Of a stretch of DNA of 64,000 nt, positions 1 through 7,424 are shown piece by piece. Below the pieces are notes generated by a model. The model did not search any database. It was not told where the DNA came from and saw only the letters and a program-made list of their open reading frames with translations. The stretch's first letter is position 1. Each line of letters opens with the position of its first letter. The DNA is from Escherichia fergusonii ATCC 35469. Lineage in GTDB: Bacteria > Pseudomonadota > Gammaproteobacteria > Enterobacterales > Enterobacteriaceae. Where the stretch lies: the NCBI RefSeq assembly GCF_000026225.1, contig NC_011740.1, positions 868,001 through 932,000 of the forward strand, in the 5' to 3' direction. The position numbers were made by a program, and so were the translations under genes.

Positions 1-1271
1 CCTCTGAAGCGCAGCCGTTTTACGTTAACTCCCCGTATGGCATTACTCTTGCCCACAACGGCAATCTGACCAACGCTCACGAGTTGCGTAAAAAACTGTT
101 TGAAGAAAAACGCCGCCACATCAACACCACTTCCGACTCGGAAATTCTGCTTAATATCTTCGCCAGCGAGCTGGACAACTTCCGCCACTACCCACTGGAA
201 GCCGACAACATCTTCGCCGCCATCGCCGCTACAAACCGCTTAATCCGCGGTGCGTATGCCTGTGTGGCGATGATTATCGGCCACGGTATGGTTGCTTTCC
301 GCGATCCTAACGGTATTCGTCCGCTGGTACTGGGGAAACGTGATATTGACGAGAACCGCACAGAATATATGGTCGCTTCCGAAAGCGTTGCGCTCGATAC
401 GCTGGGCTTTGAGTTCCTGCGTGATGTCGCCCCAGGCGAGGCGATTTACATCACTGAAGAAGGGCAGTTGTTTACCCGTCAGTGCGCTGACAACCCGGTC
501 AGCAATCCGTGCCTGTTCGAGTATGTTTACTTTGCCCGACCAGACTCGTTCATCGACAAAATTTCCGTTTACAGCGCGCGTGTGAATATGGGCACCAAGC
601 TGGGCGAGAAAATTGCTCGCGAATGGGAAGATCTGGATATCGACGTGGTGATCCCAATTCCGGAAACCTCTTGTGATATCGCGCTGGAAATTGCTCGTAT
701 TCTGGGCAAACCGTACCGCCAGGGCTTTGTGAAAAACCGCTATGTTGGCCGCACCTTCATTATGCCGGGTCAGCAGCTGCGTCGTAAGTCCGTGCGCCGT
801 AAACTGAACGCCAACCGCGCTGAATTCCGTGATAAAAACGTCCTGCTGGTCGACGACTCCATCGTCCGTGGCACCACTTCTGAGCAGATTATCGAGATGG
901 CGCGTGAAGCCGGAGCGAAGAAAGTTTACCTCGCTTCTGCGGCACCGGAAATTCGCTTCCCGAACGTTTACGGGATTGATATGCCAAGCGCCACGGAGCT
1001 TATCGCCCACGGTCGTGAAGTGGATGAAATTCGCCAGATCATCGGTGCTGATGGTTTGATTTTCCAGGATCTGAATGATCTGATCGAAGCTGTTCGCGCT
1101 GAAAACCCGGATATCCAGCAGTTTGAATGCTCGGTGTTCAACGGCGTTTACGTCACCAAAGATGTTGATCAGGGCTACCTCGATTTCCTTGATACTTTAC
1201 GTAATGACGACGCCAAAGCCGTGCAACGTCAGAACGAAGTGGAAAATCTCGAAATGCATAACGAAGGATAA
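1..1271 (+). CDS. purF: Amidophosphoribosyltransferase (glutamine PRPP amidotransferase), 5' end outside the window
   Basis: First committed step of purine synthesis: PRPP plus glutamine gives 5-phosphoribosylamine. The open frame runs from the first bases of the window (codons begin at base 3) to a TAA at 1269-1271, giving 422 residues. The family is about 505 residues long, so roughly 83 N-terminal residues, including the catalytic N-terminal cysteine of the glutaminase domain, are cut off by the window edge. The visible part holds the rest of the Ntn-hydrolase glutaminase domain and a type I phosphoribosyltransferase domain with the PRPP-binding signature VLLVDDSIVRGTT, encoded near 841-880. 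The TTG at 84 is only an internal codon. ubiX follows 94 bases downstream. Identity is certain; only the start is missing. Confidence 0.97.
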   Translation, partial: SEAQPFYVNSPYGITLAHNGNLTNAHELRKKLFEEKRRHINTTSDSEILLNIFASELDNFRHYPLEADNIFAAIAATNRLIRGAYACVAMIIGHGMVAFRDPNGIRPLVLGKRDIDENRTEYMVASESVALDTLGFEFLRDVAPGEAIYITEEGQLFTRQCADNPVSNPCLFEYVYFARPDSFIDKISVYSARVNMGTKLGEKIAREWEDLDIDVVIPIPETSCDIALEIARILGKPYRQGFVKNRYVGRTFIMPGQQLRRKSVRRKLNANRAEFRDKNVLLVDDSIVRGTTSEQIIEMAREAGAKKVYLASAAPEIRFPNVYGIDMPSATELIAHGREVDEIRQIIGADGLIFQDLNDLIEAVRAENPDIQQFECSVFNGVYVTKDVDQGYLDFLDTLRNDDAKAVQRQNEVENLEMHNEG

Positions 1272-1281
1272 TGACTTCGCT

Positions 1282-1304
1282 CAGGGTGCCGGTCTGGCAC
1301 CCTG
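1282..1304 (+). repeat. Perfect 9-bp hairpin between purF and ubiX
   Basis: CAGGGTGCC (1282-1290) and its exact complement (1296-1304) enclose a 5-base loop. No T-run follows, so it is not a classical intrinsic terminator. It may protect the purF mRNA end or partly separate purF from ubiX expression. Confidence 0.5.
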
Positions 1305-1365
1305 ACTTGCAACTCCTGCCGAAATCCTGCAAAGTCTGCCTGCAAGTCTGACAGGGCAACTATTT

Positions 1366-1935
1366 ATGAAACGACTCATTGTGGGCATCAGCGGTGCCAG
1401 CGGCGCGATTTATGGCGTGCGTTTATTACAGGTTCTGCGCGATGTCACAGATATCGAAACGCATCTGGTAATGAGCCAGGCGGCGCGCCAGACCTTATCC
1501 CTTGAAACGGATTTCTCCCTGCGTGATGTGCAGGCATTAGCCGATGTCACGCACGATGCGCGCGATATTGCCGCCAGCATCTCTTCCGGTTCTTTCCAGA
1601 CGTTGGGGATGGTGATTTTACCCTGTTCAATCAAAACCCTGTCCGGCATTGTGCATAGCTATACGGATGGCTTACTGACCCGTGCAGCAGACGTGGTGCT
1701 GAAAGAGCGTCGCCCTCTGGTGCTCTGCGTACGTGAAACACCGCTGCACTTAGGCCACCTGCGTTTAATGACTCAGGCGGCGGAAATCGGTGCGGTAATT
1801 ATGCCTCCCGTTCCGGCATTTTATCATCGCCCACAATCCCTTGATGATGTGATAAATCAGACGGTTAACCGTGTTCTTGACCAGTTTGCGATAAATCTAC
1901 CCGAAGATCTCTTTGCCCGCTGGCAGGGCGCATAA
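1366..1935 (+). CDS. ubiX: Flavin prenyltransferase UbiX
   Basis: Joins dimethylallyl phosphate to FMN to make prenylated FMN, the cofactor of the UbiD decarboxylase in ubiquinone synthesis. The 189 residues match the E. coli protein in length. The N-terminus carries the flavoprotein signature IVGISGASGAIYG (residues about 4-16), and the centre has the CSIKTLSGI segment typical of this family. The ATG at 1366 has only a weak ribosome binding site (AGGGC, 1353-1357). It lies 94 bases after purF on the same strand and is closed by a hairpin at 1944-1966, so it may be co-transcribed with purF. Identity is firm. Confidence 0.96.
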   Translation: MKRLIVGISGASGAIYGVRLLQVLRDVTDIETHLVMSQAARQTLSLETDFSLRDVQALADVTHDARDIAASISSGSFQTLGMVILPCSIKTLSGIVHSYTDGLLTRAADVVLKERRPLVLCVRETPLHLGHLRLMTQAAEIGAVIMPPVPAFYHRPQSLDDVINQTVNRVLDQFAINLPEDLFARWQGA

Positions 1936-1943
1936 CTCCACTG

Positions 1944-1966
1944 TTGCCCTGTTTCAGGGCAATTTT
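1944..1966 (+). terminator. Intrinsic terminator after ubiX
   Basis: TTGCCCTG (1944-1951), a 3-base loop, its exact complement (1955-1962), then TTTT. It starts 9 bases after the ubiX stop and separates it from argT. Confidence 0.7.
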
Positions 1967-2116
1967 GCAACCGCGATCAAATCCTCAACATTTTGTTCCT
2001 GCCATTCAATCTAAACGCTGCGATCCAACCGCCATACCTGCTATCTTCAACTTCAGGACAATAATGCAACGTCTTATTAACATATTTAACGTTGAATGTT
2101 ACTGTTGTCGTCAAGA

Positions 2117-2132
2117 TGGCATAAGACCTGCA
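2117..2132 (+). promoter_or_regulatory. Sigma-54 promoter of argT
   Basis: TGGCATAAGACCTGCA has the invariant GG (2118-2119) and GC (2130-2131) of a sigma-54 promoter with exactly 10 bases between them. It sits 68 bases before the argT start codon. Nitrogen-regulated sigma-54 transcription of argT is established in Salmonella and E. coli. No clear NtrC palindrome was found between 1936 and 2116. Confidence 0.8.
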
Positions 2133-2199
2133 TGAACGAGCCTGCAAACACACAACACAATACACAACATAAAAAAGCCATTTCACTTGAGGGTTATGT

Positions 2200-2982
2200 A
2201 TGAAGAAGTCGATTCTCGCTCTGTCTTTGTTAGTCGGGATTTCCGCAGCAGCTTCCAGCTACGCGGCGCTGCCGGAGACGGTACGTATCGGAACGGATAC
2301 CACCTATGCACCGTTCTCATCGAAAGATGCCAAAGGTGATTTTGTTGGCTTTGATATCGATCTCGGTAACGAGATGTGCAAACGGATGCAGGTAAAATGT
2401 ACCTGGGTTGCCAGTGACTTTGACGCGCTGATCCCCTCACTGAAAGCGAAAAAGATCGACGCCATTATTTCGTCGCTCTCCATTACCGATAAACGTCAGC
2501 AGGAGATTGCCTTCTCCGACAAACTGTACGCCGCTGACTCTCGTCTGATTGCCGCCAAAGGTTCGCCGATTCAGCCAACGCTGGATTCACTGAAAGGTAA
2601 ACATGTGGGTGTGCTGCAGGGATCAACCCAGGAAGCTTACGCTAACGAGACCTGGCGTAGCAAAGGCGTGGATGTGGTGGCCTATGCCAACCAGGATTTG
2701 GTCTATTCCGATCTGGCTGCAGGACGTCTGGATGCCGCACTGCAGGATGAAGTGGCGGCCAGCGAAGGTTTCCTCAAGCAACCAGCCGGTAAAGAGTTCG
2801 CTTTTGCTGGCTCATCAGTGAAAGACAAAAAATACTTCGGTGACGGCACCGGTGTAGGGCTACGTAAAGATGATGCTGAACTGACGGCTGCGTTTAATAA
2901 GGCGCTTGGCGAGCTGCGTCAGGATGGCACCTACGACAAGATGGCGAAAAAGTATTTCGACTTTAATGTCTACGGCGATTAA
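2200..2982 (+). CDS. argT: Lysine/arginine/ornithine-binding periplasmic protein (LAO protein)
   Basis: Solute-binding protein that delivers lysine, arginine and ornithine to the HisQMP transporter. It has 260 residues with a cleavable signal peptide (KK start, hydrophobic core, likely cut after SSYA near residue 22). The amino-acid-binding fold shows IGTDTTYAPF at the start of the mature protein and two cysteines in CKRMQVKC that form the family's conserved disulfide. It is about 70% identical to HisJ, encoded just downstream, so the two genes look like a tandem duplication. The ATG at 2200 follows a GAGGG ribosome binding site (2189-2193). A sigma-54 promoter lies upstream, so expression should rise under nitrogen limitation. 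Confidence 0.97.
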   Translation: MKKSILALSLLVGISAAASSYAALPETVRIGTDTTYAPFSSKDAKGDFVGFDIDLGNEMCKRMQVKCTWVASDFDALIPSLKAKKIDAIISSLSITDKRQQEIAFSDKLYAADSRLIAAKGSPIQPTLDSLKGKHVGVLQGSTQEAYANETWRSKGVDVVAYANQDLVYSDLAAGRLDAALQDEVAASEGFLKQPAGKEFAFAGSSVKDKKYFGDGTGVGLRKDDAELTAAFNKALGELRQDGTYDKMAKKYFDFNVYGD

Positions 2983-2998
2983 TACGCCATGGGAAAAA

Positions 2999-3028
2999 TG
3001 CACCAGCTGAGTAATCCAGACTGGTGCA
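2999..3028 (+). promoter_or_regulatory. Inverted repeat with NtrC-type half sites between argT and hisJ
   Basis: TGCACCAG (2999-3006) and its exact complement CTGGTGCA (3021-3028) are separated by 14 bases. The TGCACC/GGTGCA ends are the half sites of the NtrC consensus, but the spacing is wider than in a normal site. It could be a degenerate or paired NtrC site, or a hairpin ending the argT message. Confidence 0.5.
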
Positions 3029-3040
3029 ATTCAGATTCTT

Positions 3041-3057
3041 TGCACTACGATGGTGCA
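3041..3057 (+). promoter_or_regulatory. NtrC (NRI) binding site upstream of hisJ
   Basis: TGCACTACGATGGTGCA matches the classical NtrC site upstream of glnA (TGCAC, 7 bases, GTGCA) at all conserved bases. It is centred about 117 bases upstream of the transcription start expected from the sigma-54-like element at 3139, a usual enhancer distance. Confidence 0.75.
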
Positions 3058-3138
3058 ATTAAATGCATACTTAAGCATGTTTAATGCAAAATAATCCGGT
3101 CTGCAGGGCAGAAAGTTTTGCCATATTGACCAGTTTAA

Positions 3139-3154
3139 TGGCACGATAACTACG
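3139..3154 (+). promoter_or_regulatory. Weak sigma-54-like promoter of hisJ
   Basis: TGGCACGATAACTACG has a perfect -24 element (TGGCACG), but the -12 element is CTAC instead of TTGC, so the invariant GC is AC. It lies 51 bases before the hisJ start and downstream of the NtrC site. The poor -12 element fits the low wild-type activity of the hisJ promoter described for Salmonella (raised by the dhuA mutation). The assignment is inference. Confidence 0.4.
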
Positions 3155-3204
3155 CGATAATCTGAATATATTCCCTATAAAAAGACAGTCAGTTGAGGAC
3201 AGTT

Positions 3205-3987
3205 ATGAAAAAGTTGGTGTTGTCTCTTTCTCTGGTTCTTGCATTCTCCAGCGTTACGGCGGCCTTTGCGGCTATTCCGCAAAATATTCGCATCGGTACT
3301 GACCCGACTTATGCACCGTTTGAATCAAAGAATTCACAGGGTGAATTGGTTGGCTTTGATATCGATCTGGCAAAGGAATTATGCAAACGCATCAATACGC
3401 AATGTACGTTTGTCGAAAACCCGCTGGATGCGTTAATCCCGTCCTTAAAAGCGAAGAAGATTGACGCCATCATGTCATCGCTTTCCATTACGGAAAAACG
3501 TCAACAGGAAATTGCCTTCACCGACAAACTGTACGCTGCCGACTCTCGTCTGGTAGTGGCGAAAAATTCCGACATTCAGCCGACAGTCGAGTCGCTGAAA
3601 GGCAAGCGCGTAGGCGTATTGCAGGGCACCACCCAGGAGACGTTCGGTAACGAACACTGGGCACCAAAAGGCATTGAAATCGTCTCTTATCAGGGGCAGG
3701 ACAACATTTATTCTGACCTGACTGCCGGACGTATTGATGCCGCATTCCAGGATGAGGTCGCTGCCAGCGAAGGTTTCCTCAAACAACCCGTTGGTAAAGA
3801 TTACAAATTCGGTGGTCCGTCTGTTAAAGATGAAAAACTGTTTGGCGTAGGGACCGGCATGGGCCTGCGTAAAGAAGATAACGAACTGCGCGAGGCACTG
3901 AACAAAGCCTTTGCCGAAATGCGCGCTGACGGTACTTACGAGAAATTAGCGAAAAAGTACTTCGATTTTGATGTTTATGGTGGTTAA
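3205..3987 (+). CDS. hisJ: Histidine-binding periplasmic protein
   Basis: Periplasmic histidine receptor for the HisQMP2 ABC importer. It has 260 residues: a signal peptide (MKKLVLSLSL to about residue 22, cut after AFA) and an amino-acid-binding protein of the SBP_bac_3 family. Conserved features shared with ArgT include IGTDPTYAPF and the disulfide cysteines in CKRINTQC. ATG 3205 is chosen over the in-frame TTG 3193 because TTGAGGAC directly before it is a good ribosome binding site and it gives the correct signal peptide. A hairpin and 89 bases separate it from hisQ, the usual arrangement for making more receptor than membrane protein. Confidence 0.97.
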   Translation: MKKLVLSLSLVLAFSSVTAAFAAIPQNIRIGTDPTYAPFESKNSQGELVGFDIDLAKELCKRINTQCTFVENPLDALIPSLKAKKIDAIMSSLSITEKRQQEIAFTDKLYAADSRLVVAKNSDIQPTVESLKGKRVGVLQGTTQETFGNEHWAPKGIEIVSYQGQDNIYSDLTAGRIDAAFQDEVAASEGFLKQPVGKDYKFGGPSVKDEKLFGVGTGMGLRKEDNELREALNKAFAEMRADGTYEKLAKKYFDFDVYGG

Positions 3988-4011
3988 TCGCCATCGGTGA
4001 AAGAAAGCCCG

Positions 4012-4035
4012 CTCCCTTCGGGTAACCGGAGGGAG
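4012..4035 (+). repeat. Stem-loop between hisJ and hisQ (REP-like)
   Basis: A 10-bp stem with one G-T pair (4012-4021 with 4026-4035) and a GTAA loop. The hisJ-hisQ junction is a classical place for REP-type hairpins that stabilise the upstream message and lower expression of the membrane genes. No T-run follows. Confidence 0.6.
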
Positions 4036-4076
4036 ACAAGAGGCGGTAATTCACCACACACGACAGGACAGGCAGC

Positions 4077-4763
4077 ATGTTGTATGGGTTTTCAGGTGTT
4101 ATTTTACAGGGTGCGCTCGTCACGCTGGAGCTGGCGATCAGCTCTGTAGTGCTCGCTGTAATCATCGGTTTAATTGGCGCTGGCGGTAAGCTCTCGCAAA
4201 ATCGGTTTTCGGGGCTCATTTTTGAAGGGTATACCACGCTGATTCGTGGCGTGCCGGATTTAGTGTTGATGCTGCTGATTTTCTACGGTTTGCAGATTGC
4301 ACTAAACACGGTGACGGAGGCGATGGGCGTCGGGCAGATTGATATTGATCCGATGGTCGCAGGTATTATCACTCTCGGTTTTATCTACGGTGCTTACTTC
4401 ACCGAAACGTTCCGTGGCGCGTTTATGGCAGTGCCGAAAGGGCATATAGAGGCGGCGACGGCGTTCGGTTTTACTCGTGGGCAAGTGTTTCGGCGGATCA
4501 TGTTTCCGGCGATGATGCGTTACGCCCTGCCAGGCATTGGCAACAACTGGCAGGTGATCCTCAAATCTACCGCTCTGGTTTCGTTACTTGGCCTGGAAGA
4601 TGTGGTCAAAGCCACGCAGCTGGCAGGCAAAAGTACCTGGGAACCGTTCTATTTCGCCATCGTCTGTGGCGTGATTTACCTGGTTTTCACCACCGTTTCC
4701 AATGGTGTGCTGCTGTTCCTTGAGCGCCGCTACTCCGTGGGTGTGAAGAGGGCTGACCTGTGA
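4077..4763 (+). CDS. hisQ: Histidine/LAO ABC transporter permease HisQ
   Basis: One of two inner-membrane subunits of the histidine and lysine/arginine/ornithine importer. It has 228 residues and about five hydrophobic membrane segments. The cytoplasmic loop that couples to the ATPase HisP is the EAA motif EAATAFGFTRGQVFRRI (about residues 123-139). The length matches the E. coli protein. The start ATG 4077 follows AGGACAGGCAGC. Its last bases overlap hisM, whose GTG start lies at 4760, so the two are translationally coupled. It pairs with HisM to form the pore. Confidence 0.97.
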   Translation: MLYGFSGVILQGALVTLELAISSVVLAVIIGLIGAGGKLSQNRFSGLIFEGYTTLIRGVPDLVLMLLIFYGLQIALNTVTEAMGVGQIDIDPMVAGIITLGFIYGAYFTETFRGAFMAVPKGHIEAATAFGFTRGQVFRRIMFPAMMRYALPGIGNNWQVILKSTALVSLLGLEDVVKATQLAGKSTWEPFYFAIVCGVIYLVFTTVSNGVLLFLERRYSVGVKRADL

Positions 4764-5476
4764 TCGAAATCTTACATGAATACTGGAAACCACTGCTGTG
4801 GACCGACGGTTATCGCTTTACCGGCGTGGCAATCACCCTGTGGCTGCTGATTTTGTCGGTTGTGATAGGTGGAGTTCTGGCGCTGTTTCTGGCGATTGGT
4901 CGCGTCTCCAGCAATAAATACATCCAGTTTCCAATCTGGTTATTTACTTATATTTTTCGCGGTACACCGCTGTATGTTCAATTGCTGGTGTTCTATTCCG
5001 GCATGTACACGCTGGAGATTGTTAAGGGTACCGAGTTCCTTAACGCCTTTTTCCGCAGTGGCCTGAATTGTACTGTGCTGGCGCTGACGCTTAACACCTG
5101 TGCTTACACCACCGAGATTTTTGCCGGGGCAATCCGTTCAGTACCGCATGGGGAAATTGAAGCCGCCAGAGCCTATGGCTTCTCGACCTTTAAAATGTAT
5201 CGCTGCATTATTTTGCCATCGGCGCTGCGTATTGCGTTACCGGCATACAGCAACGAAGTGATCCTGATGCTGCACTCTACTGCGCTGGCGTTTACGGCTA
5301 CTGTGCCGGATCTGCTGAAAATAGCCCGCGATATTAACGCCGCCACGTATCAACCTTTTACCGCTTTCGGTATAGCCGCGGTGCTCTATTTAATCATCTC
5401 TTATGTCCTGATCAGTCTGTTCCGCAAAGCGGAAAAACGCTGGTTGCAGCATGTGAAACCTTCTTCAACGCACTGA
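4760..5476 (+). CDS. hisM: Histidine/LAO ABC transporter permease HisM
   Basis: Second membrane subunit of the HisQMP2 importer. It has 238 residues, about five membrane segments and the EAA loop EAARAYGFSTFKMYRCI in the second half, which contacts HisP. The start is GTG at 4760, overlapping the hisQ stop codon by four bases. The gene ends 7 bases before hisP. Composition and length agree with the E. coli protein. HisJ and ArgT both dock on the HisQ-HisM pair from the periplasm. Confidence 0.97.
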   Translation: MIEILHEYWKPLLWTDGYRFTGVAITLWLLILSVVIGGVLALFLAIGRVSSNKYIQFPIWLFTYIFRGTPLYVQLLVFYSGMYTLEIVKGTEFLNAFFRSGLNCTVLALTLNTCAYTTEIFAGAIRSVPHGEIEAARAYGFSTFKMYRCIILPSALRIALPAYSNEVILMLHSTALAFTATVPDLLKIARDINAATYQPFTAFGIAAVLYLIISYVLISLFRKAEKRWLQHVKPSSTH

Positions 5477-5483
5477 GAATACG

Positions 5484-6257
5484 ATGTCCGAGAATAAATT
5501 AAACGTTATCGATTTGCACAAACGCTACGGCGAACACGAAGTGCTGAAAGGGGTCTCACTGCAAGCGAATGCCGGTGATGTCATAAGTATCATCGGATCG
5601 TCGGGATCGGGGAAAAGTACCTTTCTGCGCTGCATTAACTTCCTCGAAAAACCGAGCGAAGGATCGATCGTCGTTAACGGCCAGACGATCAATCTGGTGC
5701 GCGATAAAGACGGTCAACTCAAAGTCGCCGATAAAAATCAGCTGCGCTTACTGCGCACACGCCTGACGATGGTATTCCAGCACTTCAATCTCTGGAGCCA
5801 TATGACGGTGCTGGAAAACGTCATGGAAGCGCCGATTCAGGTGTTAGGCCTGAGCAAGCAGGAAGCGCGCGAGCGGGCGGTGAAGTATCTGGCGAAAGTC
5901 GGGATAGACGAACGTGCGCAGGGGAAATACCCGGTGCATCTGTCCGGTGGTCAGCAACAGCGTGTTTCCATCGCGCGGGCGCTGGCGATGGAACCGGAAG
6001 TTTTACTGTTTGATGAACCTACCTCGGCGCTCGATCCTGAACTGGTAGGCGAAGTGCTGCGTATTATGCAGCAACTGGCAGAAGAGGGAAAAACCATGGT
6101 GGTGGTGACTCACGAAATGGGCTTTGCTCGCCATGTTTCTACTCACGTCATTTTTCTCCATCAGGGGAAAATAGAGGAAGAAGGCGCGCCGGAGCAGTTA
6201 TTTGGCAACCCGCAAAGCCCTCGTCTGCAACAGTTCCTTAAGGGATCGCTGAAATAA
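5484..6257 (+). CDS. hisP: Histidine/LAO ABC transporter ATP-binding protein
   Basis: ATPase that powers histidine and basic amino acid uptake as a dimer under HisQM. In 257 residues it shows every ABC signature: Walker A GSSGSGKST (residues 38-46, catalytic lysine 44), the Q-loop near MVFQHFNLW, the signature LSGGQQQR, Walker B VLLFDEPTSALDP and the switch histidine in VVVTHEM. The start ATG 5484 lies 7 bases after hisM. It is the last gene of the transport operon and is followed by a terminator-like hairpin at 6264. Confidence 0.97.
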   Translation: MSENKLNVIDLHKRYGEHEVLKGVSLQANAGDVISIIGSSGSGKSTFLRCINFLEKPSEGSIVVNGQTINLVRDKDGQLKVADKNQLRLLRTRLTMVFQHFNLWSHMTVLENVMEAPIQVLGLSKQEARERAVKYLAKVGIDERAQGKYPVHLSGGQQQRVSIARALAMEPEVLLFDEPTSALDPELVGEVLRIMQQLAEEGKTMVVVTHEMGFARHVSTHVIFLHQGKIEEEGAPEQLFGNPQSPRLQQFLKGSLK

Positions 6258-6263
6258 TTCCCC

Positions 6264-6293
6264 CTCCGGTGGCTAACGCTGCCGGAGTATTTT
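6264..6293 (+). terminator. Terminator-like hairpin after hisP
   Basis: CTCCGG (6264-6269) pairs with CCGGAG (6282-6287), with a small GC/GC inner pairing, followed by TATTTT. It begins 6 bases after the hisP stop. The stem is interrupted, so termination may be partial. Confidence 0.55.
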
Positions 6294-6453
6294 CAAGAGA
6301 AATTTGCGAGTCAGCTTCCGCTGAAATGTAAAAGTTGCAAACCGCAAAAAATACTTCTGAATTCGCTGTCCAAAGATAAAAACTGCCTGCTGCATAGGGT
6401 GTTAATCGTGGTTATTGTCGCGTCATCTTAAATTTGAGGGGTGACGGAACGCC

Positions 6454-7356
6454 ATGACAATATCGACAACTTCCACGCCGCATGATGCGGTATTTAAATC
6501 TTTTTTACGCCATCCAGACACCGCGCGGGATTTTATTGATATTCATCTTCCCGCGCCGCTGCGTAAACTGTGTGATTTAACGACGCTTAAACTGGAACCA
6601 AACAGTTTTATTGATGAAGACCTGCGGCAATATTATTCCGACCTCTTGTGGTCTGTGAAAACGCAGGAGGGAGCGGGTTATATTTATGTGGTGATAGAGC
6701 ACCAAAGTAAGCCGGAGGAATTAATGGCTTTTCGCATGATGCGCTATTCCATCGCGGCGATGCAAAACCATCTGGATGCAGGCTATAAAGAGCTTCCATT
6801 GGTGATCCCAATGCTGTTTTATCATGGTTGCAGAAGCCCTTATCCTTATTCACTCTGCTGGCTTGATGAGTTTGCCGAGCCTGCGATAGCCCGCAAAATA
6901 TATTCATCGGCTTTTCCGCTGGTGGATATTACCGTGGTGCCGGATGACGAGATTATGCAACATCGCAAAATGGCGCTGTTGGAGTTAATTCAGAAACATA
7001 TTCGTCAGCGCGATCTGTTGGGATTAGTCGATCAAATTGTTTCGCTGCTAGTTACAGGGAACACTAATGACAGACAGCTAAAAGCCCTGTTTAATTACGT
7101 ATTACAAACGGGGGATGCCCAGCGTTTCCGTGCATTTATTGGTGAGATAGCGGAACGAGCACCACAAGAAAAGGAGAAACTGATGACCATTGCTGACAGA
7201 TTACGTGAAGAAGGGCGGAATGATGGATTAATTCTGGGCAAACGCGAAGAAGCCCTGCGCATTGCTCAGGAAATGCTGGAGAGAGGTTTAGACAGAGAGT
7301 TAGTTCTGATGGTGACCCGACTTTCGCCAGATGATCTTATCGCGCAAAGCCACTAA
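6454..7356 (+). CDS. rpnB: Rpn family recombination-promoting nuclease (PD-(D/E)XK, transposase_31 type)
   Basis: Predicted DNA endonuclease of the Rpn/YhgA family. The relatives RpnA-E of E. coli stimulate RecA-independent recombination and are toxic when made in excess. The 300 residues open with STPHDAVFKSFLRHPDTARDFID, the family start. They continue through a PD-(D/E)XK-like core (DLLWSVKTQEG, then YIYVVIEHQSKPEELM at about residues 68-92) and end in a helical tail. The ATG 6454 follows TTGAGGGGTGACGG. A short region around residues 251-260 (GRNDGLILGK) differs from the K-12 protein as I remember it, which is about 4 residues shorter; this linker may be variable. An internal start at 7183 is described separately. 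It stands alone, with 196 bases upstream. Confidence 0.9.
   Translation: MTISTTSTPHDAVFKSFLRHPDTARDFIDIHLPAPLRKLCDLTTLKLEPNSFIDEDLRQYYSDLLWSVKTQEGAGYIYVVIEHQSKPEELMAFRMMRYSIAAMQNHLDAGYKELPLVIPMLFYHGCRSPYPYSLCWLDEFAEPAIARKIYSSAFPLVDITVVPDDEIMQHRKMALLELIQKHIRQRDLLGLVDQIVSLLVTGNTNDRQLKALFNYVLQTGDAQRFRAFIGEIAERAPQEKEKLMTIADRLREEGRNDGLILGKREEALRIAQEMLERGLDRELVLMVTRLSPDDLIAQSH
7183..7356 (+). CDS. Possible intragenic C-terminal product of rpnB (Rpn-S type antitoxin)
   Basis: Inside rpnB, in the same frame, an ATG at 7183 is preceded by a near-perfect ribosome binding site AAGGAG at 7171-7176 (6 bases between). It would encode the last 57 residues of RpnB, starting MTIADRLREEG, without the nuclease core. 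For the E. coli Rpn family it has been reported that such short C-terminal products are made from internal starts and block the toxic full-length nuclease. The position and strength of this site fit that model. Production from this gene is inference. Confidence 0.6.
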   Translation: MTIADRLREEGRNDGLILGKREEALRIAQEMLERGLDRELVLMVTRLSPDDLIAQSH

Positions 7357-7377
7357 TCCTGTAACACCAGGAGTTAA

Positions 7378-7424
7378 CTGGCGGATGTTTGCAGTAAACC
7401 ACATCAGCGAACGACATCCGCCAG
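7378..7424. terminator. Inverted repeat between convergent rpnB and yfcH
   Basis: A perfect 11-bp inverted repeat, CTGGCGGATGT (7378-7388) with its complement (7414-7424), overlaps the last codons of yfcH. The arms are 25 bases apart and there is no T-run, so it may act as a weak two-way termination or mRNA-end structure. Confidence 0.4.
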
